Assembly: GCF_009903625.1 (NCBI RefSeq)
Contig: NZ_CP047569.1
Coordinates: 4,193,501-4,257,500, forward strand
DNA: 64,000 nt
Source of the DNA: Microbulbifer sp. ALW1
GTDB lineage: Bacteria; Pseudomonadota; Gammaproteobacteria; Pseudomonadales; Cellvibrionaceae
Reading direction: 5' to 3'
A program made the translations under genes and the position numbers. Positions 25,446-33,061 of the stretch are shown piece by piece (the first letter of the stretch is position 1; every line of letters starts with the position of its first letter). The notes beneath the pieces are model-generated. The model was not told the DNA's origin. It ran no database searches and was given only the letters and a program-made list of their open reading frames with translations.

Positions 25446-27407
25446 TCAAGCCGGCTCGGGATGAACGACACCCGTCACCACACGCCCCGTTTCTTCCACT
25501 GTACCGACACTCTCCGGGGTATATTCCACTACCGTGTTCCGCCCGCGCTCTTTCGCGCAGTAGAGGGCATGATCGGCCTGACGAAGCAACTGCTCGATGC
25601 TATACACACTGTCAGCCTTGCCGCTCTCCAGGCCATCGCCGTGGGCCACGCCGATACTGGAGGTAAACTGCAGGCTGCCCGCCGGACACTCCAGACGAAT
25701 GGCGGCGATGTTGTCCCGCAAACGCTCCGCGGTGTGCAGGGAATCCGGCTTGGTCTCGGTAATCAGCAGGGCAAACTCCTCCCCGCCCAAACGACCAAAG
25801 ACATCGGTTTCACGAATTTTGGTCTGGATGGTACGGCTGAACTCCCGCAGGGCCTCATCGCCAATGCCGTGGCCGTGGTTGTCGTTGATGGCTTTGAAGT
25901 GATCGATATCAAACATCAACAAACTGACCGGCTCTCCCTTGCGCACGGCCCGTTTGGCACAAAGTGCGGCGTCCTCAAGAAAGCTGCGGCGATTGCGGAT
26001 CCCCGTGAGAGGGTCGGTGCGCGCTTCCAGCTCCGCCCGCTGCTTGGCTTTTTCCAGCTCCTCCGTTCGCGCGCGCACCAGCCCTTCGAGCTTGACCTTC
26101 GACTGCTCCAGGTGGCGACGGTACTGTCGCTCAGACTCCAGCCCCTGCATGCGCAAACGGCGTAACTTGATTCCCATCGCGGCCATGATTGTGATCATTT
26201 CTATGAAGGAGCTCAGCGGCGGCAGGTAGTAATTCACCAGGTTGTGCTCGACATAACCCAGATCCCGCAGGGCCTGGTAGAAGAGCCCGGACAGCAACAG
26301 TGTCCAGCCCACAGCAAAAACCACCGCTTCACTGGAGCCCTGTCGCCAGCGCACCAGCGCGATCACGGTAACCGCAGGGTAGAGCAACAGCGCCAGGGTA
26401 ATACTGATCAGCGCTACCGCTTTGATCTGCAGCAAGGCACTGACCAGCAGCACCCCAGCATTGATGATCATCAGGATCGGGATGTAATCCAGCTTCGGGG
26501 TATATTTGCGGGTCTGCAGGAACAGGCGATCAAAAATCACACCACAGAGAATACTGACCGCACCGGCAGCCGACATATAGCTCCAGTGGAATTCATTCTG
26601 AATCAGGTATTGATGGGTAAATCCGAGAATTGTGCCCCAGGCGACGATTTTCGAAAGACCGTAACCAAAATAAGCAAAGAAGCTGATTTCCCCGGTGGTG
26701 AGACCTACGATCAGGGCAAAAATGGAAATCAGGGCAATTCCGCCGAACAGGAACGACAGGATTGCCGTTTCTCCGGTATGGACCTTGTTCAGCTGCTCCG
26801 GTGTCCAGATTCGCATGGACGGGAACACAAAGCCGGCCTCTTCCGAGTCAAAACGCACCAGAAAAGCCACGGATTCCGCAGGGGCCATGGTAACCGGTAC
26901 CACAAAACGATTGTGAAACACCGGTCGCGTGGCAAAAGGGGCCCCCATATCCATACGCGCAATTTCAGCAAAACTGGAATTTTCCGCAGCTGGCCCACGC
27001 TGTGCGTAGGCCTGCAGGTGAATGAGCTGGTGATCCACATATTCCAGGTTCAGATTGACACTTTCTGCCGTGGTGTTCCGGAGAACAAAGTAGGACCAGT
27101 AACTCCCCTTTTTCAGCCCAGTGGACCCGGCACTGTTCAACGGCTGAAAGTCGCCTGCCGCCAGAGCCCGCTGCGCGTCCTCCAGGCCCGCCTGATCGCT
27201 GGCATCATGCCAGATGGCGGCCTGCCCGGTGCGCTGGCTGCCGTTCTCCACCGTGCGGATGTCGGTAAGCGCTGCGCCAATCTGGGTATCCGTAACCACT
27301 TGTCCCACGGTCACCGCAGGCATGAGCAGCACAGCCAGGAACAGTGAGACACACAGGATCAGGGGTATTGCGGACAGAGAAAGGGGGAAGCGAATTTCTG
27401 TATTCAT
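25446..27407 (-). CDS. 7TMR-DISM membrane diguanylate cyclase (GGDEF)
   Basis: The about 653-residue product has a signal sequence and a periplasmic 7TMR-DISM-extracellular-like domain (about 45-190, 'GSYWSYFVLRNTTAES'). Seven transmembrane helices (about 200-410), a coiled coil and a C-terminal GGDEF domain follow. The active-site loop reads 'GGEEF' and an inhibitory I-site 'RETD' lies five residues before it, so it should synthesise c-di-GMP and be product-inhibited. The ATG at 27407 is preferred on signal-peptide grounds; a GTG at 27437 is possible, and neither RBS is strong. Two GTACATATCGT repeats lie about 90-120 bp upstream. Confidence 0.9.
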   Translation of the reverse strand: MNTEIRFPLSLSAIPLILCVSLFLAVLLMPAVTVGQVVTDTQIGAALTDIRTVENGSQRTGQAAIWHDASDQAGLEDAQRALAAGDFQPLNSAGSTGLKKGSYWSYFVLRNTTAESVNLNLEYVDHQLIHLQAYAQRGPAAENSSFAEIARMDMGAPFATRPVFHNRFVVPVTMAPAESVAFLVRFDSEEAGFVFPSMRIWTPEQLNKVHTGETAILSFLFGGIALISIFALIVGLTTGEISFFAYFGYGLSKIVAWGTILGFTHQYLIQNEFHWSYMSAAGAVSILCGVIFDRLFLQTRKYTPKLDYIPILMIINAGVLLVSALLQIKAVALISITLALLLYPAVTVIALVRWRQGSSEAVVFAVGWTLLLSGLFYQALRDLGYVEHNLVNYYLPPLSSFIEMITIMAAMGIKLRRLRMQGLESERQYRRHLEQSKVKLEGLVRARTEELEKAKQRAELEARTDPLTGIRNRRSFLEDAALCAKRAVRKGEPVSLLMFDIDHFKAINDNHGHGIGDEALREFSRTIQTKIRETDVFGRLGGEEFALLITETKPDSLHTAERLRDNIAAIRLECPAGSLQFTSSIGVAHGDGLESGKADSVYSIEQLLRQADHALYCAKERGRNTVVEYTPESVGTVEETGRVVTGVVHPEPA

Positions 27408-27499
27408 GGTCCTGAAAGCCAGGTTGCGGCAGAACACCTGCGCGAATGCGAATTAGAAGCACCGACCGTTTTGGATCTTATTTGCTGAACCTATTTACC

Positions 27500-27527
27500 G
27501 TACATATCGTATTACTGTACATATCGT
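27500..27527. repeat. Two direct copies of GTACATATCGT, 17-bp period
   Basis: Identical 11-bp copies at 27500-27510 and 27517-27527 are spaced about 1.6 helical turns apart, about 90-120 bp upstream of the GGDEF gene start. The layout suggests a direct-repeat binding site for a transcription regulator of the diguanylate cyclase gene. No known consensus was recognised. Confidence 0.55.
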
Positions 27528-27700
27528 CAGCGGAGCCACCGGCGGATTGTGGCCAAACAGCTAGGAGTGTACCCGATTCGCGAATTGATAATCATGTCCG
27601 TTTTGTAACAGTAAAATAGCTACCCGGCCATTAACAAGCCACAAAAACCCAAATCAGTTCAAACTATTGGAAATAAATACCACTGACATCCAATAGAAAG

Positions 27701-27728
27701 AAAAAAGGCCGCCTTAAGGCGACCTTTT
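27701..27728 (-). terminator. Terminator of the enoyl-CoA hydratase gene
   Basis: The stem AAAGGCCGCC / GGCGACCTTT with TTAA loop and one mismatch is followed on the minus strand by TTTTTTCTTTC. It lies about 80 bp past the stop codon. Confidence 0.75.
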
Positions 27729-27807
27729 AAAGATTATAAATCCCAACTAATACGGATTGCGCTATTGCTCATAACGCAACCAATAGCCCCCTGTTACTAG
27801 AGCGCAT

Positions 27808-28599
27808 TCAGTCAAACTTGGAGAAATCTGCAGGCCGTTTCTCCATGAATGCGGTGGCCGCCTCGCGAAATTCCGCGGATTGCAATCGCGCCTGGAAGTG
27901 ACCCGCCTCTTCGCGGATAACCTCTATCCCCTTTTCAAAGGTACCTTGGCGCAGCAGCTTTTTGGTCAGGCGCACCGCTTCCGGCGCCTTGGTGACCAGC
28001 TCCCGCGCGTATTCACGAGCCCGCCCCAGCGCTTCTCCGGAATAGACCACCTCATTGCAAATATTCACATCGGCCGCCGTCTGGGCATCGAATTTTTTAC
28101 CCAGCAGTAGCAATTCCGAGGCTTTGGCGTGCCCCATGATGCGAGGCAGCAGGAAGCTGGAGGCGTACTCAGGGCAGAGCCCCAGATTCACAAAGGGCAT
28201 CTGAAAGATCGCCTTGTCATCAGCAATGGATAAATCACAGTGCAGCAGCAATGTGGTACCGATGCCTACCGCGACGCCACTGACCGCAGCGATCACCGGT
28301 TTGGGGAATTCGTACAGCGCCTTCATAAACTGGAAAACCGGAGATTCCTCGCCACTGGCAGATCCACCGAGGAAATCCGTCAGGTCATTGCCGCTGGTAA
28401 ACATACCGCCGGTGCCACTGTGGGTCCCGGTCAGGATCACTACCCGAATCCCCGGGTCAGTGGCGGCGCTGTTCAGCAGATCTGCCATTGCCGAGTACAT
28501 CGCCATGGTCAGTGCATTCTTGCGCTCGGGGCGGTTGATGGTGATCTCCAGTACCCGATCGGTAACCTGGGCCTGAATTTCTGCACATGTGCTCTGCAT
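27808..28599 (-). CDS. Enoyl-CoA hydratase/isomerase family protein
   Basis: The 263-residue crotonase-fold protein contains 'RPERKNALTMAMY' near the N-terminus, an oxyanion-hole region 'FTSGNDLTDF' and 'GVAVGIGTTLLLHCDL'. The second catalytic Glu of classical hydratases appears in 'NLGLCPEYASS'. It probably acts on acyl-CoA esters in fatty-acid or amino-acid degradation; the exact substrate is unclear, and the GxDxxDF-like stretch also fits delta3-delta2 isomerases. The ATG at 28599 has GGAG 7 nt upstream; an earlier frame start at 28668 would add 23 residues. It is divergent from kynA. Confidence 0.88.
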   Translation of the reverse strand: MQSTCAEIQAQVTDRVLEITINRPERKNALTMAMYSAMADLLNSAATDPGIRVVILTGTHSGTGGMFTSGNDLTDFLGGSASGEESPVFQFMKALYEFPKPVIAAVSGVAVGIGTTLLLHCDLSIADDKAIFQMPFVNLGLCPEYASSFLLPRIMGHAKASELLLLGKKFDAQTAADVNICNEVVYSGEALGRAREYARELVTKAPEAVRLTKKLLRQGTFEKGIEVIREEAGHFQARLQSAEFREAATAFMEKRPADFSKFD

Positions 28600-28932
28600 A
28601 AGGGGCTCCGCGTATTCTGTCGTTATCTCTGTCTGTGTGACGTCTGTTGCGATGAAACAAGGCTGCACACGCCGGTCATCTCTGTAGTGGTGTCTAGTGT
28701 AGCCACCCTACCCTCTAGCACGAGGTCCGAATCGATCATTTTGGGTTACGGATTGGAAGGGGCCTGGGTACGCAAGTACAGGTATTCGATCAAAAACTGC
28801 TTTTCCAAAAAGGCACAGCCAGACCTTATAATGTGGCCAAGGTTATGCAATTTTAAGCAAATTCAGATTCACAAAACCCCTGATACCGGTACAGACATTT
28901 CGGTCGGGGTGTCAAACAGGAATACGCCAGCC
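28600..28932. other. Divergent promoter region between enoyl-CoA hydratase and kynA
   Basis: A perfect TATAAT lies at 28827-28832 on the plus strand, about 100 bp before kynA. No good -35 hexamer is visible, so an activator may be required. No small gene was seen. Confidence 0.55.
28827..28832 (+). promoter_or_regulatory. Candidate -10 box (TATAAT) for kynA
   Basis: A perfect sigma70 -10 hexamer lies about 100 bp upstream of the ATG. The -35 region (TTTTCC) is weak and at poor spacing. Confidence 0.4.
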
Positions 28933-29715
28933 ATGACGGTCACATACAGCTCCTACCTGAAAGTCGATGAACTGCTGCAATGCCAGCACCCCCTGTCCGA
29001 GGGGCCGGAGCACGATGAACTGCTGTTTATCGTTATTCACCAGAGCTACGAACTGTGGTTCAAGCAATTACTGCACGAACTCGACTTCCTGGTGCGCCTG
29101 TTCAACGCTGGCGAACGCAACCGGGCGCTACACACCCTCAAGCGTGTGGATGCCATTTACCGCACCCTGATTCAGCAGGTCGATATTCTGGAGACGCTGA
29201 CGCCGCTGGAGTTCTCGTCCTTCCGCGATCGCCTGTCCACGGCCAGCGGCTTCCAGTCCTACCAGTTTCGCGAGCTGGAGTTCTTGTATGGTGCCAAGGA
29301 TGCGAAAAAGCTCAGCAACTACGAGCCGGGCTCTGAGCACTACCAGCGCCTGCAGAAACGCTTGGAGGCCCCCACCCTGTGGGACGCATTCCTGCGCTTC
29401 CTCAGCCACGAGGGGCACGAGATACCAGACGCCGAGCTGAACCGCGACTTCAGCCAGGTTGCCCCGCCATCCCACGCCGTACAGAAGGTTCTGATCGACG
29501 TCTACCGCAACGACCCCTTGGTCAGCGATATCTGTGAAGCCCTGGTGGATATCGATACCTCCCTGCAGCAATGGCGCTACCGGCATGTGAAGATGGTCGA
29601 GCGTACCATCGGTAGCAAAATGGGCACCGGCGGCTCCAGCGGCGTGGGCTACCTGCAGACCACCCTGTTCAAGCCGGTATTCCCGGATCTCTGGGCGATT
29701 CGCTCAGAACTCTGA
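28933..29715 (+). CDS. kynA: Tryptophan 2,3-dioxygenase
   Basis: The 260-residue cytosolic haem enzyme oxidises L-tryptophan to N-formylkynurenine, the first step of the kynurenine pathway. Signatures are 'FIVIHQSYELWFKQLLHELD' at the N-terminus (substrate-contacting His/Phe/Tyr), the haem-ligand His in 'YRHVKMVERTIG' and the 'TGGSSGVGYLQ' loop. Length fits bacterial TDO. The frame is open far upstream, but the conserved sequence begins at this ATG, which has only a distant CAGGA. kynU or kynB-like genes are not next to it, so the rest of the pathway must be elsewhere. It is followed by two hairpins (29730-29768 and 29837-29866). Confidence 0.95.
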   Translation: MTVTYSSYLKVDELLQCQHPLSEGPEHDELLFIVIHQSYELWFKQLLHELDFLVRLFNAGERNRALHTLKRVDAIYRTLIQQVDILETLTPLEFSSFRDRLSTASGFQSYQFRELEFLYGAKDAKKLSNYEPGSEHYQRLQKRLEAPTLWDAFLRFLSHEGHEIPDAELNRDFSQVAPPSHAVQKVLIDVYRNDPLVSDICEALVDIDTSLQQWRYRHVKMVERTIGSKMGTGGSSGVGYLQTTLFKPVFPDLWAIRSEL

Positions 29716-29729
29716 GCTCCCCTCAGCTC

Positions 29730-29768
29730 CAGGCCCCGGCCGGCGAAACCTCCGCCGGCCGGGGCCTG
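29730..29768. other. Perfect 16-bp GC-rich hairpin after kynA
   Basis: CAGGCCCCGGCCGGCG and its exact complement are separated by AAACCTC. It lacks a T-run, so it is not a canonical intrinsic terminator. It starts 15 bp after the kynA stop and may stabilise the 3' end or assist the terminator at 29837-29866. Confidence 0.65.
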
Positions 29769-29836
29769 GACGGGCCTGCCACAGCACTACTAGCCCAAAC
29801 ATTTAGAACGAACATCTAGAGCGAAAAATCAGGCAC

Positions 29837-29866
29837 AAAAAAAGCCAGCATAAAGCTGGCTTTTTT
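29837..29866. terminator. Bidirectional terminator between kynA and exbD
   Basis: The perfect stem AAAAAAGCCAGC / GCTGGCTTTTTT with ATAAA loop has A- and T-runs on either side. It serves both convergent genes. Confidence 0.85.
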
Positions 29867-29892
29867 CTGCGAGAAACGGGACCTGTAAAAAC

Positions 29893-30318
29893 TTATTTGT
29901 CTTCGTAAGGTACCAGTGAAACCTGAATATTCGGATTCACTTCTTTCGCGGCGTCAGCGATGGTGACATAGGTGTCCGCGCTGGACTTGTTGTGCGCGCG
30001 TACAATCACAATCGCCTGCGGGTTTTCCGCAAAGAGCTGGGCAATACGGGCACGTACTGCACGGCTGTCGATACGGTTGGCACCCATCCAGATCTCGTCA
30101 GCTGAATTCACGGTCAGCAGAATATTCTGCTTGTCCGGATTCGGCGGCGTGTTTTCAGTCTCATTAGGATCGGGCACGTTTACGTCCAGCGCCTTCTCTT
30201 TTACGAAGGATGCCGTCACGATGAAGAAGATCAACATGATGAACACGACGTCCAGCATGGGCGTCAGATCAATATCGGCCTTTTCTTCTTCTACGGCCTT
30301 ACCGCGTCGTCTACTCAT
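29893..30318 (-). CDS. exbD: ExbD/TolR-family biopolymer transport protein
   Basis: The 141-residue product has a basic N-terminal tail, one transmembrane helix with 'LTPMLDVVFIMLIFFI' (the proton-binding Asp) and a periplasmic domain ending 'VTIADAAKEVNPNIQVSLV'. In the TonB system ExbD pairs with ExbB to energise outer-membrane receptors. No exbB or tonB lies beside it, so its partners must be elsewhere; the MotA/ExbB-type protein at 18093 has its own candidate partners. No clear RBS is seen before the ATG. It is convergent with kynA. Confidence 0.92.
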   Translation of the reverse strand: MSRRRGKAVEEEKADIDLTPMLDVVFIMLIFFIVTASFVKEKALDVNVPDPNETENTPPNPDKQNILLTVNSADEIWMGANRIDSRAVRARIAQLFAENPQAIVIVRAHNKSSADTYVTIADAAKEVNPNIQVSLVPYEDK

Positions 30319-30484
30319 AAAACACCGTACAGTTTTTTAATACGAATTCGCCGGTTACCCGGTCTAATCAGGTGGGGAAGATTGCCGGGAAATGGCCATC
30401 AATGCAAGTGCAACCTTTTCGCGCCAAATTTACCCCATAAAAATCAATGACTTAGACTTAAGCCTCAGCGAGGAAGCTTAAAAA

Positions 30485-30955
30485 TCAAACAGCCAATTCC
30501 CCTTTCCGGGCGGCCAGATAGCCCTGATAGTCAGGTACTTGCCGGGGAAAACTGCGTGTCATCAGCTCGGAATGGATCATCATATCCGCACTACTGGCAT
30601 TACAGGCCACCGGAATATTCCACACCGCTGCGATACGCAGCAGCGCTTTGACGTCCGGGTCATGGGGCATGGGCTCAAAGGGATCCCAGAAGAAGATAAG
30701 GATATCCACTTCTCCCTGACAGATCTTGGCGCCCAACTGCTGGTCCCCGCCCATGGGGCCGCTGAACAGCTTCTCCACCGCCATTCCGGTAGCAGCCTCT
30801 ATCTGGCTCCCGGTAGTACCGGTACCCAGCAGCTGATGCTGCTCCAGGGTTCCCCGATGTTTGCGGCACCACTCGATCAGGCCCGCCTTGCGGTTGTCGT
30901 GTGCCACCAGTGCAATGCGCTTGCGCGCGGCAATCGGCTGATCTATGTAATCCAC
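30485..30955 (-). CDS. mgsA: Methylglyoxal synthase
   Basis: The 156-residue product matches E. coli MgsA along its length: 'IALVAHDN', 'GTGTTGSQI', catalytic Asp in 'SGPMGGDQQLGA', 'IFFWDPFEPMPHDPDVKALL' and 'WNIPVACN'. It converts dihydroxyacetone phosphate to methylglyoxal and phosphate, an overflow bypass of lower glycolysis when phosphate is limiting. It is a stand-alone gene on the minus strand, divergent from the conserved gene at 31292. Confidence 0.96.
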   Translation of the reverse strand: MDYIDQPIAARKRIALVAHDNRKAGLIEWCRKHRGTLEQHQLLGTGTTGSQIEAATGMAVEKLFSGPMGGDQQLGAKICQGEVDILIFFWDPFEPMPHDPDVKALLRIAAVWNIPVACNASSADMMIHSELMTRSFPRQVPDYQGYLAARKGELAV

Positions 30956-31169
30956 GTAACCCCCAAGGAAATAATGGTTAACTCAGATGTACCCCTCCGG
31001 GTCAGCCGCCACAGACCTGACCGAAAACCCGCAAGAATATGGGGGATTATGCTAAATTCCGCGCCCGCCATCCATCTCGGTATTATTAACTCGGTGAATT
31101 TCCGTGCTGGCCGCGGTATCAGCGCAGCAATTTGAGGTGAACATCGCGGCGTTAAGGGCACAGTTACCC

Positions 31170-31194
31170 GATAACACCACCTGATAACACCACC
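31170..31194. repeat. Two tandem copies of GATAACACCACC
   Basis: Identical 12-bp units at 31170-31181 and 31183-31194 are separated by one T. They lie 49 bp upstream of a TATAAT box, so they may be a regulator site or simply a small duplication. Confidence 0.5.
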
Positions 31195-31242
31195 CGGCAA
31201 TACCAAGGGTACCCGGCGACAGCACGCAAACCTGCCTGCGGG

Positions 31243-31248
31243 TATAAT
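31243..31248 (+). promoter_or_regulatory. Candidate -10 box (TATAAT) for the gene at 31292
   Basis: A perfect -10 hexamer in GGGTATAATCC would start transcription about 37 nt before the ATG. No good -35 hexamer is visible at 16-18 bp. Confidence 0.5.
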
Positions 31249-31291
31249 CCGCCACCAACTAACGGCTATGCCTTCATATATAGGAGTGATT

Positions 31292-31735
31292 ATGAGTGTC
31301 GGCGCCTGGGAGCCAGCTAATCAAGCTTCCAACGATCAATCGCGAAAGGAAATCGACCAATCACTGTTGCAGCAGATTATGCATGCGATGGAAGCCGTCG
31401 GCACAAAGGCCGAAGCAGCCACTGATCCAGATCTGAGCGCGCCCGATCTGACCGGCTTCGAAGCCTCACTGCGTGACGCTAACTGGCTGGCAGGGCTGGC
31501 GGCAAACCAGTGGCTGGAAGAAGCCGCCCACTGGGAAGATGCACAAATCTGGAGCCTGATCCGGTTTTTCACCCTCGCAGAAATGCAACTGCCGGATTGG
31601 CAGGGTGGTGCCGAATCGCCGGTGATACCGCTTGCCAAAGCCCTGCGCCAGCGCAAGGCGCCGCTGGCTCGAGCACAATTACTCTGGTTGCGAGAGCACT
31701 CCGATAACCGCTATCTGCCCTACGGTCCTCTCTAG
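31292..31735 (+). CDS. Small conserved-looking protein of unknown function
   Basis: The 147-residue soluble product ends in 'RAQLLWLREHSDNRYLPYGPL' and contains 'FEASLRDANWLAGLAANQWL'. Tryptophan-rich, acidic and helical, it has no signal or transmembrane segment. The ATG at 31292 has AGGAG 7 nt upstream; a longer frame from 31268 would add 8 residues before the RBS. It has its own -10-like box (31243) and terminator (31788-31824), so it is a genuine monocistronic gene. Function is unknown. Confidence 0.8.
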   Translation: MSVGAWEPANQASNDQSRKEIDQSLLQQIMHAMEAVGTKAEAATDPDLSAPDLTGFEASLRDANWLAGLAANQWLEEAAHWEDAQIWSLIRFFTLAEMQLPDWQGGAESPVIPLAKALRQRKAPLARAQLLWLREHSDNRYLPYGPL

Positions 31736-32065
31736 TTTTCTCTATAGGGCCCTCTCTAGGCCAGCCGGAAGAGCAGAAGGAAAACAGAAAAGGCGTATCG
31801 CGATACACGATACGCCTTTTTTATTAGTGCCTGTTATCGGTGCCTTTTATCGGTGTCTGCTTTTGAGCGCTCGGTTTAATACCTCGTGTTTTGATACCTG
31901 GCGCTGAGGGCTCTCAAGGTTGTGAGCTATCAAGGTATTAAACACTTCAGCTTTACGTCACTGTCGATGGCAATTCTTCCGTCGCCATTTCGACCTGCTG
32001 CTGTATTACTCCTTACGACCTGAATACGACTCCTCACCAACCTCCACTAGGCCCCATTAGCCGCA
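31736..32065. other. Intergenic region between two convergent genes
   Basis: It holds the terminator at 31788-31824 for the plus-strand gene. Downstream it is A+T-rich with near repeats of TTATCGGTG but no gene. Confidence 0.6.
31788..31824 (+). terminator. Terminator of the gene at 31292
   Basis: The perfect stem AAAAGGCGTATCG / CGATACGCCTTTT with a CGATACA loop is followed by TTTTTTATT. It is about 55 bp after the stop. Confidence 0.85.
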
Positions 32066-32938
32066 CTAGTCTTCAACGCGGAAGAGCTGGCTTCGCAGGA
32101 ATTCCGCCGTAACCGGCACCCGGTAGTTCACCGACAACTCCCGCCAGAGAATATATCCCTCGGCATCAAGCAACCAGGCACTGGGGCGGGCTGCATCCCG
32201 AATCCACGGCTGTAACAGAAACGGCGCCCCACACCGGGCGACAAAAGGAGCATTTTGCGTGTCCGCTCCCGACAATTGTCCAACGTTCAAGCCAAGCAAA
32301 CTCTGCGACCACTTCCTCACCGGCTGTGTACTCCAGAACACCAGGCCGACATTCCGCCGCTGAAGTTCTGGCAACAAAGTGCGCAAATGGTGCACCTGAT
32401 TGCGGCTGTCAGCACAGTAGCTGCCCCGCAAAAATACCAGCAGCACACCCGACAATTGATTTTCGCGACAATAGTCCACAGCCTGCCAGTGCTCTTTTTC
32501 CTCATTTTCACTCACGCCTTCAGGCACTCCTTCACCCGAGCCGACAATCCCAAGCGAGGGGAAAAGTGAATTCACTGCGGGCAGTGTCGGGTGCGACAAG
32601 GCGCTCAGGTGGTAGAGATAGATCAATAAAACAAACAGGTTGAAGATCGCCAGATAAATCGGCCATCCGCGCTCGGTATCTGTCAGCAATACAATAGCCA
32701 ACCCCAGCAGTACCGCGGTAAAAGCGCCCGATTCTCGGATATCACCAGTAAAGTTTCCGCTAAACCGATAACGCAGCAACATCCATACGGGCAGTGCCCA
32801 GCTATTAATTAATAACCCAAACCAGGCTGCGTTGCTGACACCGCGCGAATCCGATAAAAAGCCGTGAATAGCCAGAAATCCACAGCTCATTAACCAAATA
32901 AACGCGAGAAAGGTAAAAAAAGCCTTAAATTTATTCAT
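32066..32938 (-). CDS. Membrane protein with thioredoxin/peroxiredoxin-like domain
   Basis: The 290-residue product has four hydrophobic helices in its first 115 residues. A thioredoxin-fold domain (about 150-285) follows, with 'GVLLVFLRGSYCADSRNQV', 'LRTLLPELQRRNVGLVFWS' and 'PSAWLLDAEGYILWRE'. The domain resembles AhpC/TSA-type redoxins and keeps one Cys in 'SYCADS' at the active-site position, without a CxxC. It could be a membrane-anchored one-Cys peroxidase or a redox sensor. The closest activity is uncertain. It is a single minus-strand gene. Confidence 0.72.
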   Translation of the reverse strand: MNKFKAFFTFLAFIWLMSCGFLAIHGFLSDSRGVSNAAWFGLLINSWALPVWMLLRYRFSGNFTGDIRESGAFTAVLLGLAIVLLTDTERGWPIYLAIFNLFVLLIYLYHLSALSHPTLPAVNSLFPSLGIVGSGEGVPEGVSENEEKEHWQAVDYCRENQLSGVLLVFLRGSYCADSRNQVHHLRTLLPELQRRNVGLVFWSTQPVRKWSQSLLGLNVGQLSGADTQNAPFVARCGAPFLLQPWIRDAARPSAWLLDAEGYILWRELSVNYRVPVTAEFLRSQLFRVED

Positions 32939-33061
32939 TACAGAGTAAAAACGCCCCTAAAACACTTGCATTCAAGTATATAAATAAGCTGCAATTAGCG
33001 CGATGAATTCCACTCATCCAAAATAACACCTAAATACTAAATTTAGACACAGGGATATTTT

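Larger units (their letters stand above)
27408..27807. other. Intergenic region upstream of the GGDEF gene
   Basis: It contains the direct repeat at 27500-27527 and the enoyl-CoA hydratase terminator at 27701-27728. The A+T content is high for this genome. No gene is seen. Confidence 0.65.
30956..31291. other. Divergent region between mgsA and the gene at 31292
   Basis: It contains two 12-bp copies of GATAACACCACC (31170-31181 and 31183-31194) and a perfect TATAAT at 31243-31248 on the plus strand. No gene was found. Confidence 0.6.

Noticed and set aside
29730..29768. GC-rich hairpin as an intrinsic terminator of kynA
   Set aside because: No T-run follows; the better terminator is at 29837-29866.
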